Below, piece after piece: positions 39,961 to 48,459 of a stretch of DNA of 64,000 bases. Location: the NCBI RefSeq assembly GCF_016907795.1, contig NZ_JAFBCR010000001.1:868001-932000 (forward strand). Direction: 5' to 3'. Each line of letters opens with the position of its first letter. Position 1 is the stretch's first letter. The DNA is from Kocuria palustris. Lineage in GTDB: Bacteria; Actinomycetota; Actinomycetes; Actinomycetales; Micrococcaceae. A model generated the notes under the pieces. That model was not told where the DNA came from. It did no database searches and saw only the letters and a program-made list of their open reading frames with translations. The translations under genes were made by a program, and so were the position numbers.

Positions 39961-41625
39961 GTGTCTCCCTCCCCCCGCCACACCGCGACCTGCTCCGTGC
40001 TGTCCCTGACGGCTCTGACCATCACCTCCCTTCTCACCGCCGTCCCGTCCCACGCCGAGGAGTCCCCCGCCACCGGCACCACCGAAGCGGGCGCCCCGGC
40101 GGGCGAGCTGCCCCTGGTCGACGGCGAGGTCGTCTCCTACGACGACGAGGCCGTGGCCTCCTACGACGCCCCCGAGCTGCCGCAGTCCGCTCCGAGCACC
40201 GGCGATGACACTCCCGGTGCCACCATGGGCCAGTACCAGAAGACGGTCGAGGAGGCCAAGCACCTCTCGGAGGACTCCGAGGAGACCATGGAGGAGATCG
40301 AGGGCGGGGACCTTCCCGATCCCGAGGACACCGCCTCCGCGTCGTCCACCTCGGGTCCCATCGGCGCCATGTCGCTGAGCGTGCTCGGCAGCGCCTGGCA
40401 GCCCTCCGGCATCCAGGGCATGGATGTCTCGGGATGGCAGCCGTCGGTGAACTGGACGCGGGAGTACTCCATGGGCGCCCGCTTCGCCTATGTCAAGGCG
40501 ACCGAGGGCACCACCTACACCTCGTCCGCCTTCGGCAGCCAGTACATCGGCTCCTATCAGGCCGGGATGACCCGCGGCGCCTACCACTTCGCCGTGCCGA
40601 CCCGCACCTCCACCGGTGCTGCGCAGGCGGACTACTTCGTGGACAACGGCGGCGGCTGGTCCGCCGACGGCCGCACGCTGCCCGGCCTGCTGGACATCGA
40701 GTACAACCCGTACCCGGCCTACGGCAACATCTGCTTCAATCTCTCCCAGTCGGAGATGGTCAACTGGATCGAGAGCTTCTCGAACCGCTACGAGAAGCGC
40801 ACGGGCCGTCTGCCCGCGATCTACTCGACGACCGACTGGTGGGCCACCTGCACCGGCAACACCGCTCGGTTCAACGACCACCCGCTGATGATCGCGCGCT
40901 GGACCGGCTCCCCCGGAGTCATGCCCAACGGCTGGAGCACCTACGACATCTGGCAGTACTCCGAGACCGGCCCGTTCTCCGGCGACTCGAACGTGTTCGG
41001 CGGCAGCGCCGCCAAGCTGCGCGACCTGGCCATCAACCCGAACTATCGCCCGATCGGCGGCAAGGCCCCGACGACGGCGCCCACGACCGCCGGCCCGTTC
41101 CGCGATGTCTCGGCCAGCAATCAGTTCGCCACCGAGATCACCTGGGCCAAGAACAAGAAGTACCTCAACGGCTGGTCGGACGGCACCTACCGCCCCACCG
41201 AGAACATCGACCGCAACGCCATGGCCGCCGTGGCCTACCGCATGGCAGGCTCCCCCGCCTACACCCCGCCGCGCGTCTCCCCCTACAAGGATGTGTCCCC
41301 GTCCTCGGCCTTCTACAAGGAGATCACCTGGGCCCGCTCCGAAGGCCTGCTCACCGGCTGGTCCGACGGCACCTTCCGCCCCCTGAACGACATCGACCGC
41401 AACGCCACCGCAGCGCTGCTCTACCGCATGGCCGGCTCCCCGTCCTACACCGCACCGCGGACCACCTCCTTCAAGGACGTCCCCGCCGGATCCGCCTTCT
41501 ACAAGGAGATCCACTGGATGAACGCCCAGGGCATCACCACCGGCTGGAACGACGGCACCTTCCGACCCCTGGACCAGACCCACCGCGACGCCATGGCCGC
41601 CTTCCTCTACCGCTTCGCCAACTGA
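39961..41625 (+). CDS. Secreted GH25 lysozyme with three SLH domains
   Basis: About 554 residues. A signal peptide (1-34, hydrophobic core LSLTALTITSLLTAV, cleavage near SHA-EE) leads into an acidic linker (35-140), a GH25 muramidase domain (about 150-350: GMDVSGWQPSVNW, YVKATEGTTY, GAYHFAVP, LLDIEYNP with the catalytic Asp/Glu, and DIWQYSETG), then three SLH repeats (about 375-554). It would cut peptidoglycan at MurNAc-GlcNAc bonds while tethered to the wall. GTG 39961 begins a clean signal peptide; the alternative ATG 39883 would place the C tract in the protein. The SLH block is almost the same as that of the CAP protein next door. Confidence 0.9.
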   Translation: MSPSPRHTATCSVLSLTALTITSLLTAVPSHAEESPATGTTEAGAPAGELPLVDGEVVSYDDEAVASYDAPELPQSAPSTGDDTPGATMGQYQKTVEEAKHLSEDSEETMEEIEGGDLPDPEDTASASSTSGPIGAMSLSVLGSAWQPSGIQGMDVSGWQPSVNWTREYSMGARFAYVKATEGTTYTSSAFGSQYIGSYQAGMTRGAYHFAVPTRTSTGAAQADYFVDNGGGWSADGRTLPGLLDIEYNPYPAYGNICFNLSQSEMVNWIESFSNRYEKRTGRLPAIYSTTDWWATCTGNTARFNDHPLMIARWTGSPGVMPNGWSTYDIWQYSETGPFSGDSNVFGGSAAKLRDLAINPNYRPIGGKAPTTAPTTAGPFRDVSASNQFATEITWAKNKKYLNGWSDGTYRPTENIDRNAMAAVAYRMAGSPAYTPPRVSPYKDVSPSSAFYKEITWARSEGLLTGWSDGTFRPLNDIDRNATAALLYRMAGSPSYTAPRTTSFKDVPAGSAFYKEIHWMNAQGITTGWNDGTFRPLDQTHRDAMAAFLYRFAN

Positions 41626-41682
41626 CCCCTGACGGTGCCCGCCCGCCCGGCGCTCGGGCGCCGTCAGGACCCGCTGACCATC

Positions 41683-41714
41683 GCGGCTGCGGCAGGACCC
41701 CCTGCCGCAGCCGC
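41683..41714 (+). terminator. Terminator hairpin after the GH25-SLH gene
   Basis: Arms 41683-41696 and 41701-41714 pair perfectly (14 bp) around ACCC. It separates the two SLH-protein genes, which therefore probably have separate transcripts. Confidence 0.75.
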
Positions 41715-41882
41715 TCCCGCCCGGCTCGCAGCCGTCACCCGCGCGCGACTGCGAGCCCCGACGCTCTGCCCCGAGGCTCTTCCCCGTCACGGACGCAGCA
41801 CCGCCCGGACGCGCTCCTGCGTCCGGGACCAGATGCAACCGCTCAGACGGCACATTGTCCGTGCCAGCAAGGGAAGTGACCC

Positions 41883-43064
41883 ATGACCCGTTCCGTTCGC
41901 CATCGACTCGCCGGCGCAGCGCTGGCCGCCGCGGCCCTCACTGCCCTGCCCGTGATGCTCGGGCCCGCACCCGCCCAGGCCGCCTCCCAGGACATCGTCA
42001 GCGTGGCCTCGTCCCAGAAGGACGGCTACCGGCAGCAGATCCTCAGCGAGATCAATGCCTACCGGACGGCTCGCGGCCTCAAGCCCGTGCGCTACTCCTC
42101 CACGATCACCGGCATCGCCCAGGACGAGTCCGATCGAGTGGTGCGTGCCGAGTACGTCAGCCACTCCCTGAACTTCGTCTCCGATCCCCGACGCGGCGCC
42201 GGCGTGGACGCCATGAACGAGATCACGGCCCTCGAGTACTCGATCAACCCCAAGGCCCTCGTCACCTGGTGGAAGAACTCCCCTGATCACAACAAGGTGC
42301 TGCTCTCCCCCAAGATCGACGTGATCGGCATCGGCGTCACGATCGCCGACGGGAACCTTGCTCGCACCGGGCAGCCCTGGCGGATCGTCTCGGTCGTCGA
42401 CGGCTACGGCTATGCCTCGGGCTACGGCCCCTCCGACGCCCGCTCGTCGGTCACCTCATCCACGACGACGGCCAAGCCCACCACCAGCTCCGCCGTGAAG
42501 CCTCAGGCGACCCGCAAGACCGTCCCTGCCGGGCCCTTCGCCGATGTGCCGGGCGACCATCCTTTCGCCTCCGAGATCAGCTGGGCCAAGTCGAAGGGCC
42601 TGCTCACCGGCTGGTCCGACGGCACCTTCCGCCCGACCCAGAACATCAACCGCGACGCCATGGCCGCGGTCGCCTACCGCATGGCCGGCTCGCCCGCCTA
42701 CACTCCGCCCAAGGTCTCCCCCTATAAGGATGTGTCCCCGTCCTCGGCCTTCTACAAGGAGATCACCTGGGCACGCTCGAAGGGCCTGCTCACCGGCTGG
42801 TCCGACGGCACCTTCCGCCCGCTGAACGACATCGACCGCAACGCCACCGCAGCGCTGCTCTACCGCATGTCGGGATCGCCGGCCTACACCGCGCCTGCTT
42901 CTTCGTCGTTCAAGGACGTGCGCCCCGGCTCGGCCTTCTACAAGGAGATCCACTGGATGAGCGCCCAGGGCATCACCACCGGCTGGAACGACGGCACCTT
43001 CCGCCCGCTGGATCAGACCCACCGCGACGCCATGGCCGCGTTCCTGCAGCGCTACTCGTCCTGA
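41883..43064 (+). CDS. Secreted CAP (SCP-like) protein with three SLH domains
   Basis: A 393-residue exported protein. Signal peptide about 1-34 (LAGAALAAAALTALPVML, cleavage near AQA-AS); CAP domain about 47-185 with INAYRTARGLKPVRYS, the AEYVSHS histidine and SPDHNKVLL; a Thr/Ser/Lys linker (about 190-215) and three SLH repeats (about 218-393), the second reading KGLLTGWSDGTFRPLNDIDR. Bacterial CAP proteins bind lipids or have unproven peptidase roles; SLH repeats anchor to pyruvylated wall glycans. Start ATG 41883 follows GGGAAGTG. The terminator at 43089-43126 follows. Function at the surface is inferred. Confidence 0.9.
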   Translation: MTRSVRHRLAGAALAAAALTALPVMLGPAPAQAASQDIVSVASSQKDGYRQQILSEINAYRTARGLKPVRYSSTITGIAQDESDRVVRAEYVSHSLNFVSDPRRGAGVDAMNEITALEYSINPKALVTWWKNSPDHNKVLLSPKIDVIGIGVTIADGNLARTGQPWRIVSVVDGYGYASGYGPSDARSSVTSSTTTAKPTTSSAVKPQATRKTVPAGPFADVPGDHPFASEISWAKSKGLLTGWSDGTFRPTQNINRDAMAAVAYRMAGSPAYTPPKVSPYKDVSPSSAFYKEITWARSKGLLTGWSDGTFRPLNDIDRNATAALLYRMSGSPAYTAPASSSFKDVRPGSAFYKEIHWMSAQGITTGWNDGTFRPLDQTHRDAMAAFLQRYSS

Positions 43065-43088
43065 CCCGCCTTCCGGGTCCGGCACAGC

Positions 43089-43126
43089 ACGACGCCCTCG
43101 CTTCCGTGCGAAAGCGAGGGCGTCGT
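43089..43126. terminator. Bidirectional terminator, 15-bp perfect stem
   Basis: Arms 43089-43103 and 43112-43126 pair perfectly around an 8-nt loop, between the convergent CAP-SLH (plus) and prs (minus) genes. Confidence 0.78.
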
Positions 43127-43170
43127 CGTCTGTCCGCCGCGGCGATCTCAGGATCGGCGGCAGCCGGGTG

Positions 43171-44154
43171 TCAGGAGCGGCCGTTGAACAGGCTGGTGAC
43201 CGAGCCGTCCTCGAAGACCTCCTGGATGGCCCGAGCCAGCAGAGGGGCGATCGAGAGGACCTCGAGGCCCTCGAAGCGGTGCTCCGGCGGGACGGGCAGG
43301 GTGTCGGTGACCACGACCTTGCGGGCGCCGCAGCTCTCCAGGCGCTCGACCGCCGGGTCCGAGAACACCGCGTGGGTCGCGGCGATGATGACGTCCTTGG
43401 CTCCTGCGGCCTTCAGGACCTTCACCGCGCCGGCGATCGTGCCGGCGGTGTCGATCATGTCGTCGATCAGCACACAGGTCCGTCCGGCGACCTGGCCGAC
43501 GACCTCCTTGGAGACCGCCTGGTTGGGGACGGTGATGTCGCGGGTCTTGTGCACGAAGGCCAGCGGCGAGCCGCCCATGCGCTCGGCCCACTGCTCGGCC
43601 ACGCGCACGCGCCCGGTGTCCGGGGAGACCACGGTGACGTTGTCGACGTCGTCCACGAGCGTGCGCACGTGATCGGCCAGGATCGGGATGGCCATGAGGT
43701 GGTCGACGGGGCCGTCGAAGAAGCCCTGGATCTGGGCGGTGTGCAGGTCCACGGACATCAGGCGGTCGGCGCCCGCCGTCTTGTACAGATCCGAGATCAG
43801 GCGAGCGGAGATGGGCTCGCGGCCCTGGTGCTTCTTGTCCTGGCGGGCGTACGGGTAGAAGGGCGAGACCACGGTGATCGAGTTCGCCGAGGCCCGCTTG
43901 AGCGAGTCCAGCATGAGCAGCTGCTCCATGATCCAGTGGTTGATCGGCGCCGGGTGGGACTGGATCAGGAAGGCGTCGGCGCCGCGCACGGACTCGCTGA
44001 AGCGCACGTAGGTCTCGCCGTTGGCGAAGTCGTAGGCGTCGGTCGGCACGAGCTCCGTGCCGAGCTCGCGCGCGACGTCCTCAGCCAGCGGGAGGTGCGC
44101 CCGGCCCGAGAGCAGGACGAGGCGGCTCGATCCGTTGTTGAGGATCCCGGTCAT
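43171..44154 (-). CDS. prs: Ribose-phosphate pyrophosphokinase
   Basis: A 327-residue class I PRPP synthetase making phosphoribosyl pyrophosphate from ribose 5-phosphate and ATP for nucleotides, His, Trp and NAD. Seen: FANGETYVRFSESVRG near residue 43, SPFYPYARQDKKHQGREPIS, SVDLHTAQIQGFF and the PRPP loop VLIDDMIDTAGTIAGA. ATG 44154 overlaps the glmU stop (ATGA). The glmU-prs pair is conserved in actinobacteria; here the run toward rplY is broken by the SLH/glycosylphosphotransferase block. Confidence 0.96.
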   Translation of the reverse strand: MTGILNNGSSRLVLLSGRAHLPLAEDVARELGTELVPTDAYDFANGETYVRFSESVRGADAFLIQSHPAPINHWIMEQLLMLDSLKRASANSITVVSPFYPYARQDKKHQGREPISARLISDLYKTAGADRLMSVDLHTAQIQGFFDGPVDHLMAIPILADHVRTLVDDVDNVTVVSPDTGRVRVAEQWAERMGGSPLAFVHKTRDITVPNQAVSKEVVGQVAGRTCVLIDDMIDTAGTIAGAVKVLKAAGAKDVIIAATHAVFSDPAVERLESCGARKVVVTDTLPVPPEHRFEGLEVLSIAPLLARAIQEVFEDGSVTSLFNGRS

Positions 44155-45701
44155 CGTGACTCGCTTTCTCCGGCCTCACGGGCCGACGCGGTGCCGTCCG
44201 CGGTCTGCCCCGCGGACGTGCCTTCGGTTGTACCAGACTCAGCTGAACCCGTGCGGGCCCGTGCCGAGGCCTCCGCGGCTGCGGTGCCGGCGCGGTGCTG
44301 CTCGACCCAGCCCTCCACGATCACAGCACGGCCCTCGGTCAGCGCCAGGGCCCCTGCCGGTACGTCCTTGCGCACGGTGGTGGACGCACCCGAGTAGGCG
44401 CCGTCGCCGACCGTCACGGGGGCCACGTACATGTTGTCCGAGCCCATGCGGACGTGATCGCCGATCGTGGTGCGGTGCTTGTTCACGCCGTCGTAGTTCA
44501 CGAACACGGAGGCGGCGCCGATGTTGGAGCCGGCGCCGATGGTGGCATCGCCCACATAGGACAGGTGCGGGACCTTGGAGCCCTCGCCGATCGTGGAGTT
44601 CTTGGTCTCCACGAACGTGCCGATCTTGCCGTCGGCACCCAGCTCCGTGGCCGGGCGCAGGTAGGCGAACGGGCCCACCGAGGCGCCGGCGCCGATCCGG
44701 GAGTCCGAGCCGTGCGTGCGCACGACCTCGGCCCCGCGGCCGACCTGGACGTCGTCCAGGGTGGTGTCCGGGCCCACGACTGCGTCCTCGCCGATCGAGG
44801 TGACGCCGTGCAGCTGCGTGTTCGGCAGGATCGTGGCGTCCTGCCCGATCGCGACCTCGACGTCGATCCAGGTGCTCGCCGGGTCCACGACGGTCACGCC
44901 ATTGAGCAGGTGGCGGCGCACCGTGACCTGGTTGAGGTGCCGGCCGAGCTCGGCCAGCGCCGCACGGTCGTTGGCACCCTCCAGCTCCATGTAGTCCTCC
45001 ATGAGCGCGGCGTCCACGCGGCCGCCGGCCTCGCGGGCGATGCGGGGGACGTCGGTCAGGTACATCTCGCCCTGGGCGTTGTCCGTGGTGACCGCGGCGA
45101 GCGAGTCCCGCAGGACGTCGGCGTCGAAGGCGAAGATCCCCGAGTTGATCTCGGCGACCGCGCGCTCGGCCTCGGTCGCGTCCTTGAACTCGCGGATATC
45201 GGCGAAGGAGCCGTCGGCATCGCGCAGGATGCGCCCGTACTTGCCGGGCTCGGGGTGCTGGGCGGTGAGCACCGTGACCGCGCTGCCGTTGTCCTGGTGG
45301 GTGCGCACCAGATCGGCCAGCGTGTCCGGGGTCAGCAGGGGGACGTCGCCGTAGGTGACCACCACGGTGCCCTCGACCCGGTGCTGGGCGTCCAGGGCCT
45401 CGAGTCCGGCCAGCACGGCGGAGCCGGTGCCCGGGACCTCGGACTGATCGGCGATGATCGCCTCCGGGTCGAAGGCCAGGACGTGCTGGGCCACGCGGTC
45501 CCGGTCGTGTCGGACCACGACGGCCAGGCGCTGCGGGTCCAGCGAGCGCGCCGCCGCCAAGGAGTGCTCGACCATGGAGCGCCCGCAGATCTCGTGCAGG
45601 ATCTTGGGAGTCTTGGACTTCATCCGCGTGCCCTTGCCCGCGGCCAGGACGATCACTGCGGCCGGCGGCACCATCGCCCCGGCGGATTCCGTTGTGCTCA
45701 C
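44151..45701 (-). CDS. glmU: Bifunctional UDP-GlcNAc pyrophosphorylase / GlcN-1-P acetyltransferase
   Basis: A 516-residue enzyme making UDP-N-acetylglucosamine for peptidoglycan. N-terminal uridyltransferase (about 10-240) with VLAAGKGTRMKSKTPK and TYGDVPLL; C-terminal left-handed beta helix (about 265-470) with GPFAYLRPATELG, FVETKNSTIG, HLSYVGDATIG and NVNYDG-like FVNYDG. The last 45 residues are Ala/Thr/Gly/Glu-rich and disordered. I chose GTG 45701 (AGGAG ten bases upstream); ATG 45674 would remove nine residues and is possible. It follows tRNA-Gln on the same strand and overlaps prs. Confidence 0.95.
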   Translation of the reverse strand: MSTTESAGAMVPPAAVIVLAAGKGTRMKSKTPKILHEICGRSMVEHSLAAARSLDPQRLAVVVRHDRDRVAQHVLAFDPEAIIADQSEVPGTGSAVLAGLEALDAQHRVEGTVVVTYGDVPLLTPDTLADLVRTHQDNGSAVTVLTAQHPEPGKYGRILRDADGSFADIREFKDATEAERAVAEINSGIFAFDADVLRDSLAAVTTDNAQGEMYLTDVPRIAREAGGRVDAALMEDYMELEGANDRAALAELGRHLNQVTVRRHLLNGVTVVDPASTWIDVEVAIGQDATILPNTQLHGVTSIGEDAVVGPDTTLDDVQVGRGAEVVRTHGSDSRIGAGASVGPFAYLRPATELGADGKIGTFVETKNSTIGEGSKVPHLSYVGDATIGAGSNIGAASVFVNYDGVNKHRTTIGDHVRMGSDNMYVAPVTVGDGAYSGASTTVRKDVPAGALALTEGRAVIVEGWVEQHRAGTAAAEASARARTGSAESGTTEGTSAGQTADGTASAREAGESESR

Positions 45702-45773
45702 GACTGTCGTGCTCCTCTGGGATGGGATGTCGAGGGGGCGGGACGAGTCGGTGGGCTGCCGCGTCCCGTCGGT

Positions 45774-45845
45774 TCCGCCTCTAGGGTTCGAACCTAGACT
45801 CCACGGCTCCAAAGGCCGGGGTGCTGCCAATTACACCAAGGCGGA
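45774..45845 (-). tRNA. tRNA-Gln (anticodon TTG)
   Basis: 72 nt without an encoded CCA. The acceptor arms TCCGCCT and AGGCGGA pair fully, the D arm contains GTGTAATTGGCAG, the anticodon loop reads CTTTGGA (TTG, glutamine), and the T arm CTAGGTTCGAACCCTAG is canonical. It lies 72 bp upstream of glmU, as in many actinobacteria. Confidence 0.96.
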
Positions 45846-45995
45846 TCGCACCGTGGCGCGGCAGGTGCGGGACCGCTTCTCTCGCGGCTGCCGCGGGCAC
45901 CGCGCGTGCTGGCCCACACTACCAGTCGGCACTCAGGCTCCTGGTGATGCCGCGGGCCCTCCGGCGTCCGCCGCGGCCGATAGGCTGAGCGGATC

Positions 45996-47828
45996 ATGGC
46001 TCATCTACTCGGCGGGGAGAACCTGCACCTGTCCTTTCCCACCCGCACGGTCCTGGAGGGCGTGACGGTCGGCATCGACGCCGGCGACCGCATCGGCATC
46101 GTCGGGCGCAACGGCGACGGCAAATCGACCCTCATGAAGGTCCTCGCAGGACGGATCGACCCTGATCAGGGACGCGTGACCTCGCGCTCCGGGACCCGGA
46201 TCGGGATGCTCGACCAGGCGGACGTCCTGGATCCGTCGCTGACAGTCGGTCAGGCCGTCGTCGGGGATCGTCCCGAGCACGAATGGGCCGGCGATCCCAA
46301 GGTGCGCGACGTCATCGGCGGGCTCGTGGCCGATCTGGACTGGGACGCGCCGGTGGGCGAGCTCTCCGGCGGCCAGCGCCGCCGCACCGCCCTGGCCGCG
46401 CTGCTGGCCCAGGAGTGGGATGTGCTGTTCCTGGACGAGCCCACCAACCACCTCGACGTCGACGGCATCACCTGGCTGGCCCGGCATCTGAACTCGCGGT
46501 GGCCCAAGTCCCAGGGCGGGCTCGTGGTGGTCACCCACGACCGCTGGTTCCTGGACGAGGTCTCCACCGCCACCTGGGAGGTCCACGACCGGATCGTCGA
46601 TCCCTTCGAGGGCGGCTATGCGGCCTACGTCCTGCAGCGCGTCGAGCGCGACCGACAAGCCGCTGTGACCGAGGCCAAGCGGCAGAACCTCATGAAGAAG
46701 GAGCTGGCCTGGCTGCGCCGCGGCGCCCCTGCCCGAACCTCCAAGCCCAAGTTCCGCATCGAGGCGGCCAACGAGCTGATCTCCGATGTCCCGCCGCCGC
46801 GCGACACCGTGGAGCTGTCGCGGATGGCCGTCTCGCGGCTGGGCAAGCGCGTGGTCGACATCGAGGATGCCTGGGTCACCTACACCGGGGCCCACGACGA
46901 CGAGGAGACCGGCCACCGGGAGGCCGGCGAGCACACGGTGCTCAAGGACGTGACGTGGCTGATCGCCCCCGGCGAGCGCACCGGCATCCTGGGCCGCAAC
47001 GGCGCCGGCAAGTCCACTCTTCTGGGACTCGTCACCGGCGACGTCCAGCCCACCTCCGGAACCGTCACGCGGGGCAAGACCGTGAAGCTGGCCGTGCTGA
47101 CCCAGCAGCTGCGCGAGCTCGAGGAGGTCGCCGAGGACCGCGTCTCGGATGTGGTCGGGCGCTACCGGAGCTCCTACGTGACCGGCGGCAAGGAGATGAC
47201 GCCCGGGCAACTGCTCGAGCGGCTGGGCTTCACCAACGAGCACCTGGCCACGCCCGTGAAGGATCTCTCCGGCGGGCAGAAGCGGCGCCTGCAGCTGCTG
47301 CTGATCCTGCTCGAGGAGCCCAACGTCCTGGTGCTGGATGAGCCCTCCAACGACCTCGACACGGACATGCTCGCGGCCATGGAGGACCTGCTGGACACCT
47401 GGCCCGGCACCCTGCTGGTCGTCTCCCACGACCGCTACCTCCTCGAGCGCGTCACCGATCAGCAGTACGCCGTGCTGGACGGCCGCCTCCGGCACCTGCC
47501 CGGCGGCGTGGACGAGTACCTGCGCCTGGCCGACGGCTCCGCCCTGCAGACCTCCGAGTCGAACCCCATGGCCGCCTCCTCCGGCTCGCAGGGCTCCTCG
47601 CTGTCCGGGGCCGAGTCCCGGGCCATGCAGAAGGAGGTCGGGTCGATCGAGCGCAAGCTGTCCAAGCTGCGCGAGACGGTGGCGGACCGGGAGCAGGAGC
47701 TGGCCGATCACGACCAGACCGACTTCGAGGGCCTGGGCGAGATCACCGCCCGCATGAACGCGGCCAAGGACGAGATCGACGAGCTCGAGATGCGCTGGCT
47801 CGAGCTCTCCGAGCAGCTGGAGGGCTGA
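45996..47828 (+). CDS. ABC-F family ATP-binding protein (Uup-like)
   Basis: A 610-residue soluble protein with two ABC ATPase domains and no membrane span. Walker A motifs are GRNGDGKST (near 39) and GRNGAGKST (near 335); signatures are LSGGQRRR and LSGGQKRR; Walker B segments are LFLDEPTNHLD and LVLDEPSNDLD. The C-terminal coiled coil (about 545-610, IERKLSKLRETVADREQELA) is Uup-like. ABC-F proteins act on ribosomes or, for Uup, in DNA and translation maintenance. The final D in the second motif is retained, so both sites look active. Start ATG 45996 is chosen on homology; no strong ribosome site is seen. Followed 28 bp later by a thioesterase gene. Confidence 0.92.
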   Translation: MAHLLGGENLHLSFPTRTVLEGVTVGIDAGDRIGIVGRNGDGKSTLMKVLAGRIDPDQGRVTSRSGTRIGMLDQADVLDPSLTVGQAVVGDRPEHEWAGDPKVRDVIGGLVADLDWDAPVGELSGGQRRRTALAALLAQEWDVLFLDEPTNHLDVDGITWLARHLNSRWPKSQGGLVVVTHDRWFLDEVSTATWEVHDRIVDPFEGGYAAYVLQRVERDRQAAVTEAKRQNLMKKELAWLRRGAPARTSKPKFRIEAANELISDVPPPRDTVELSRMAVSRLGKRVVDIEDAWVTYTGAHDDEETGHREAGEHTVLKDVTWLIAPGERTGILGRNGAGKSTLLGLVTGDVQPTSGTVTRGKTVKLAVLTQQLRELEEVAEDRVSDVVGRYRSSYVTGGKEMTPGQLLERLGFTNEHLATPVKDLSGGQKRRLQLLLILLEEPNVLVLDEPSNDLDTDMLAAMEDLLDTWPGTLLVVSHDRYLLERVTDQQYAVLDGRLRHLPGGVDEYLRLADGSALQTSESNPMAASSGSQGSSLSGAESRAMQKEVGSIERKLSKLRETVADREQELADHDQTDFEGLGEITARMNAAKDEIDELEMRWLELSEQLEG

Positions 47829-47856
47829 CGCGGCCCCACGACGAGAGGAACGGATC

Positions 47857-48357
47857 ATGACCACGGGAGAACCCGCCGAGACGACCGGTGCCGCACAGGT
47901 CGCCGCAGAGGCACAGGGCCCGGACTGGTCCGCAATGACCGGCCTGGAGACCCTGCGCTGGCTCAAGGACCACGATTCCGACGCCGTCCCGTCGATCCGC
48001 CGGCTGCTCGGGATGAGCTTCGATGAGGTCGAGGCGGGCCGCGTGGTGATGTCCGTGACCTCCCAGCCGGACTTCGCGAACCCGCTGGGCACCGTCCACG
48101 GCGGGATCGCGGCGACCCTGCTGGACTCGGTGATGGGCTGCGCGGTGCACAGCGAACTGGAGGCCGGCGTGAGCTACACCACGCTCGAGCTGAAAGTGAA
48201 CTACATTCGCGCCGCCTCCCTGAAGGGCATGCGGCTGCGCGCCGAGGGCACCACGATCCACGTGGGCGGGCGCACCGCCACGGCTGAAGGCCGAGTGCAC
48301 GACGAGAACGGCCGTCTCATCGCCCACGCGACGACCACCTGCCTGGTCATCCGCTGA
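47857..48357 (+). CDS. PaaI-family hotdog thioesterase
   Basis: A 166-residue hotdog-fold acyl-CoA thioesterase. Seen: FANPLGTVHGGIAATLLDS, the family's active-site segment with the HGG turn and helix Asp, then YTTLELKVNYIRAA and RLIAHATTTCLVI. An N-terminal extension of about 45 residues precedes the fold. PaaI proteins hydrolyse aryl- or acyl-CoA; the substrate here is unknown. Start ATG 47857 follows GAGAGGAAC, 28 bp after the ABC-F stop, so the two are probably co-transcribed. Confidence 0.88.
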   Translation: MTTGEPAETTGAAQVAAEAQGPDWSAMTGLETLRWLKDHDSDAVPSIRRLLGMSFDEVEAGRVVMSVTSQPDFANPLGTVHGGIAATLLDSVMGCAVHSELEAGVSYTTLELKVNYIRAASLKGMRLRAEGTTIHVGGRTATAEGRVHDENGRLIAHATTTCLVIR

Positions 48358-48459
48358 GCGATCCCCGACGGCTGCGGGCTCCTGCACATCCCTCGGGCTA
48401 TCGTCGGGGACATCGCGCGGTGAGGATGCCGCCGGCTTGAGATCCCGAGGGGAGACGAC

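Noticed and set aside
39768-40082. Minus-strand open frame over the GH25 promoter and signal peptide
   Set aside because: It spans the C tract and AT-rich promoter DNA, opposite a convincing signal peptide; no homologous domain is recognised.
41855-42286. Second plus-strand frame across the CAP protein N-terminus
   Set aside because: Arg-rich frame-shifted reading; the in-frame protein has a good signal peptide and CAP motifs.
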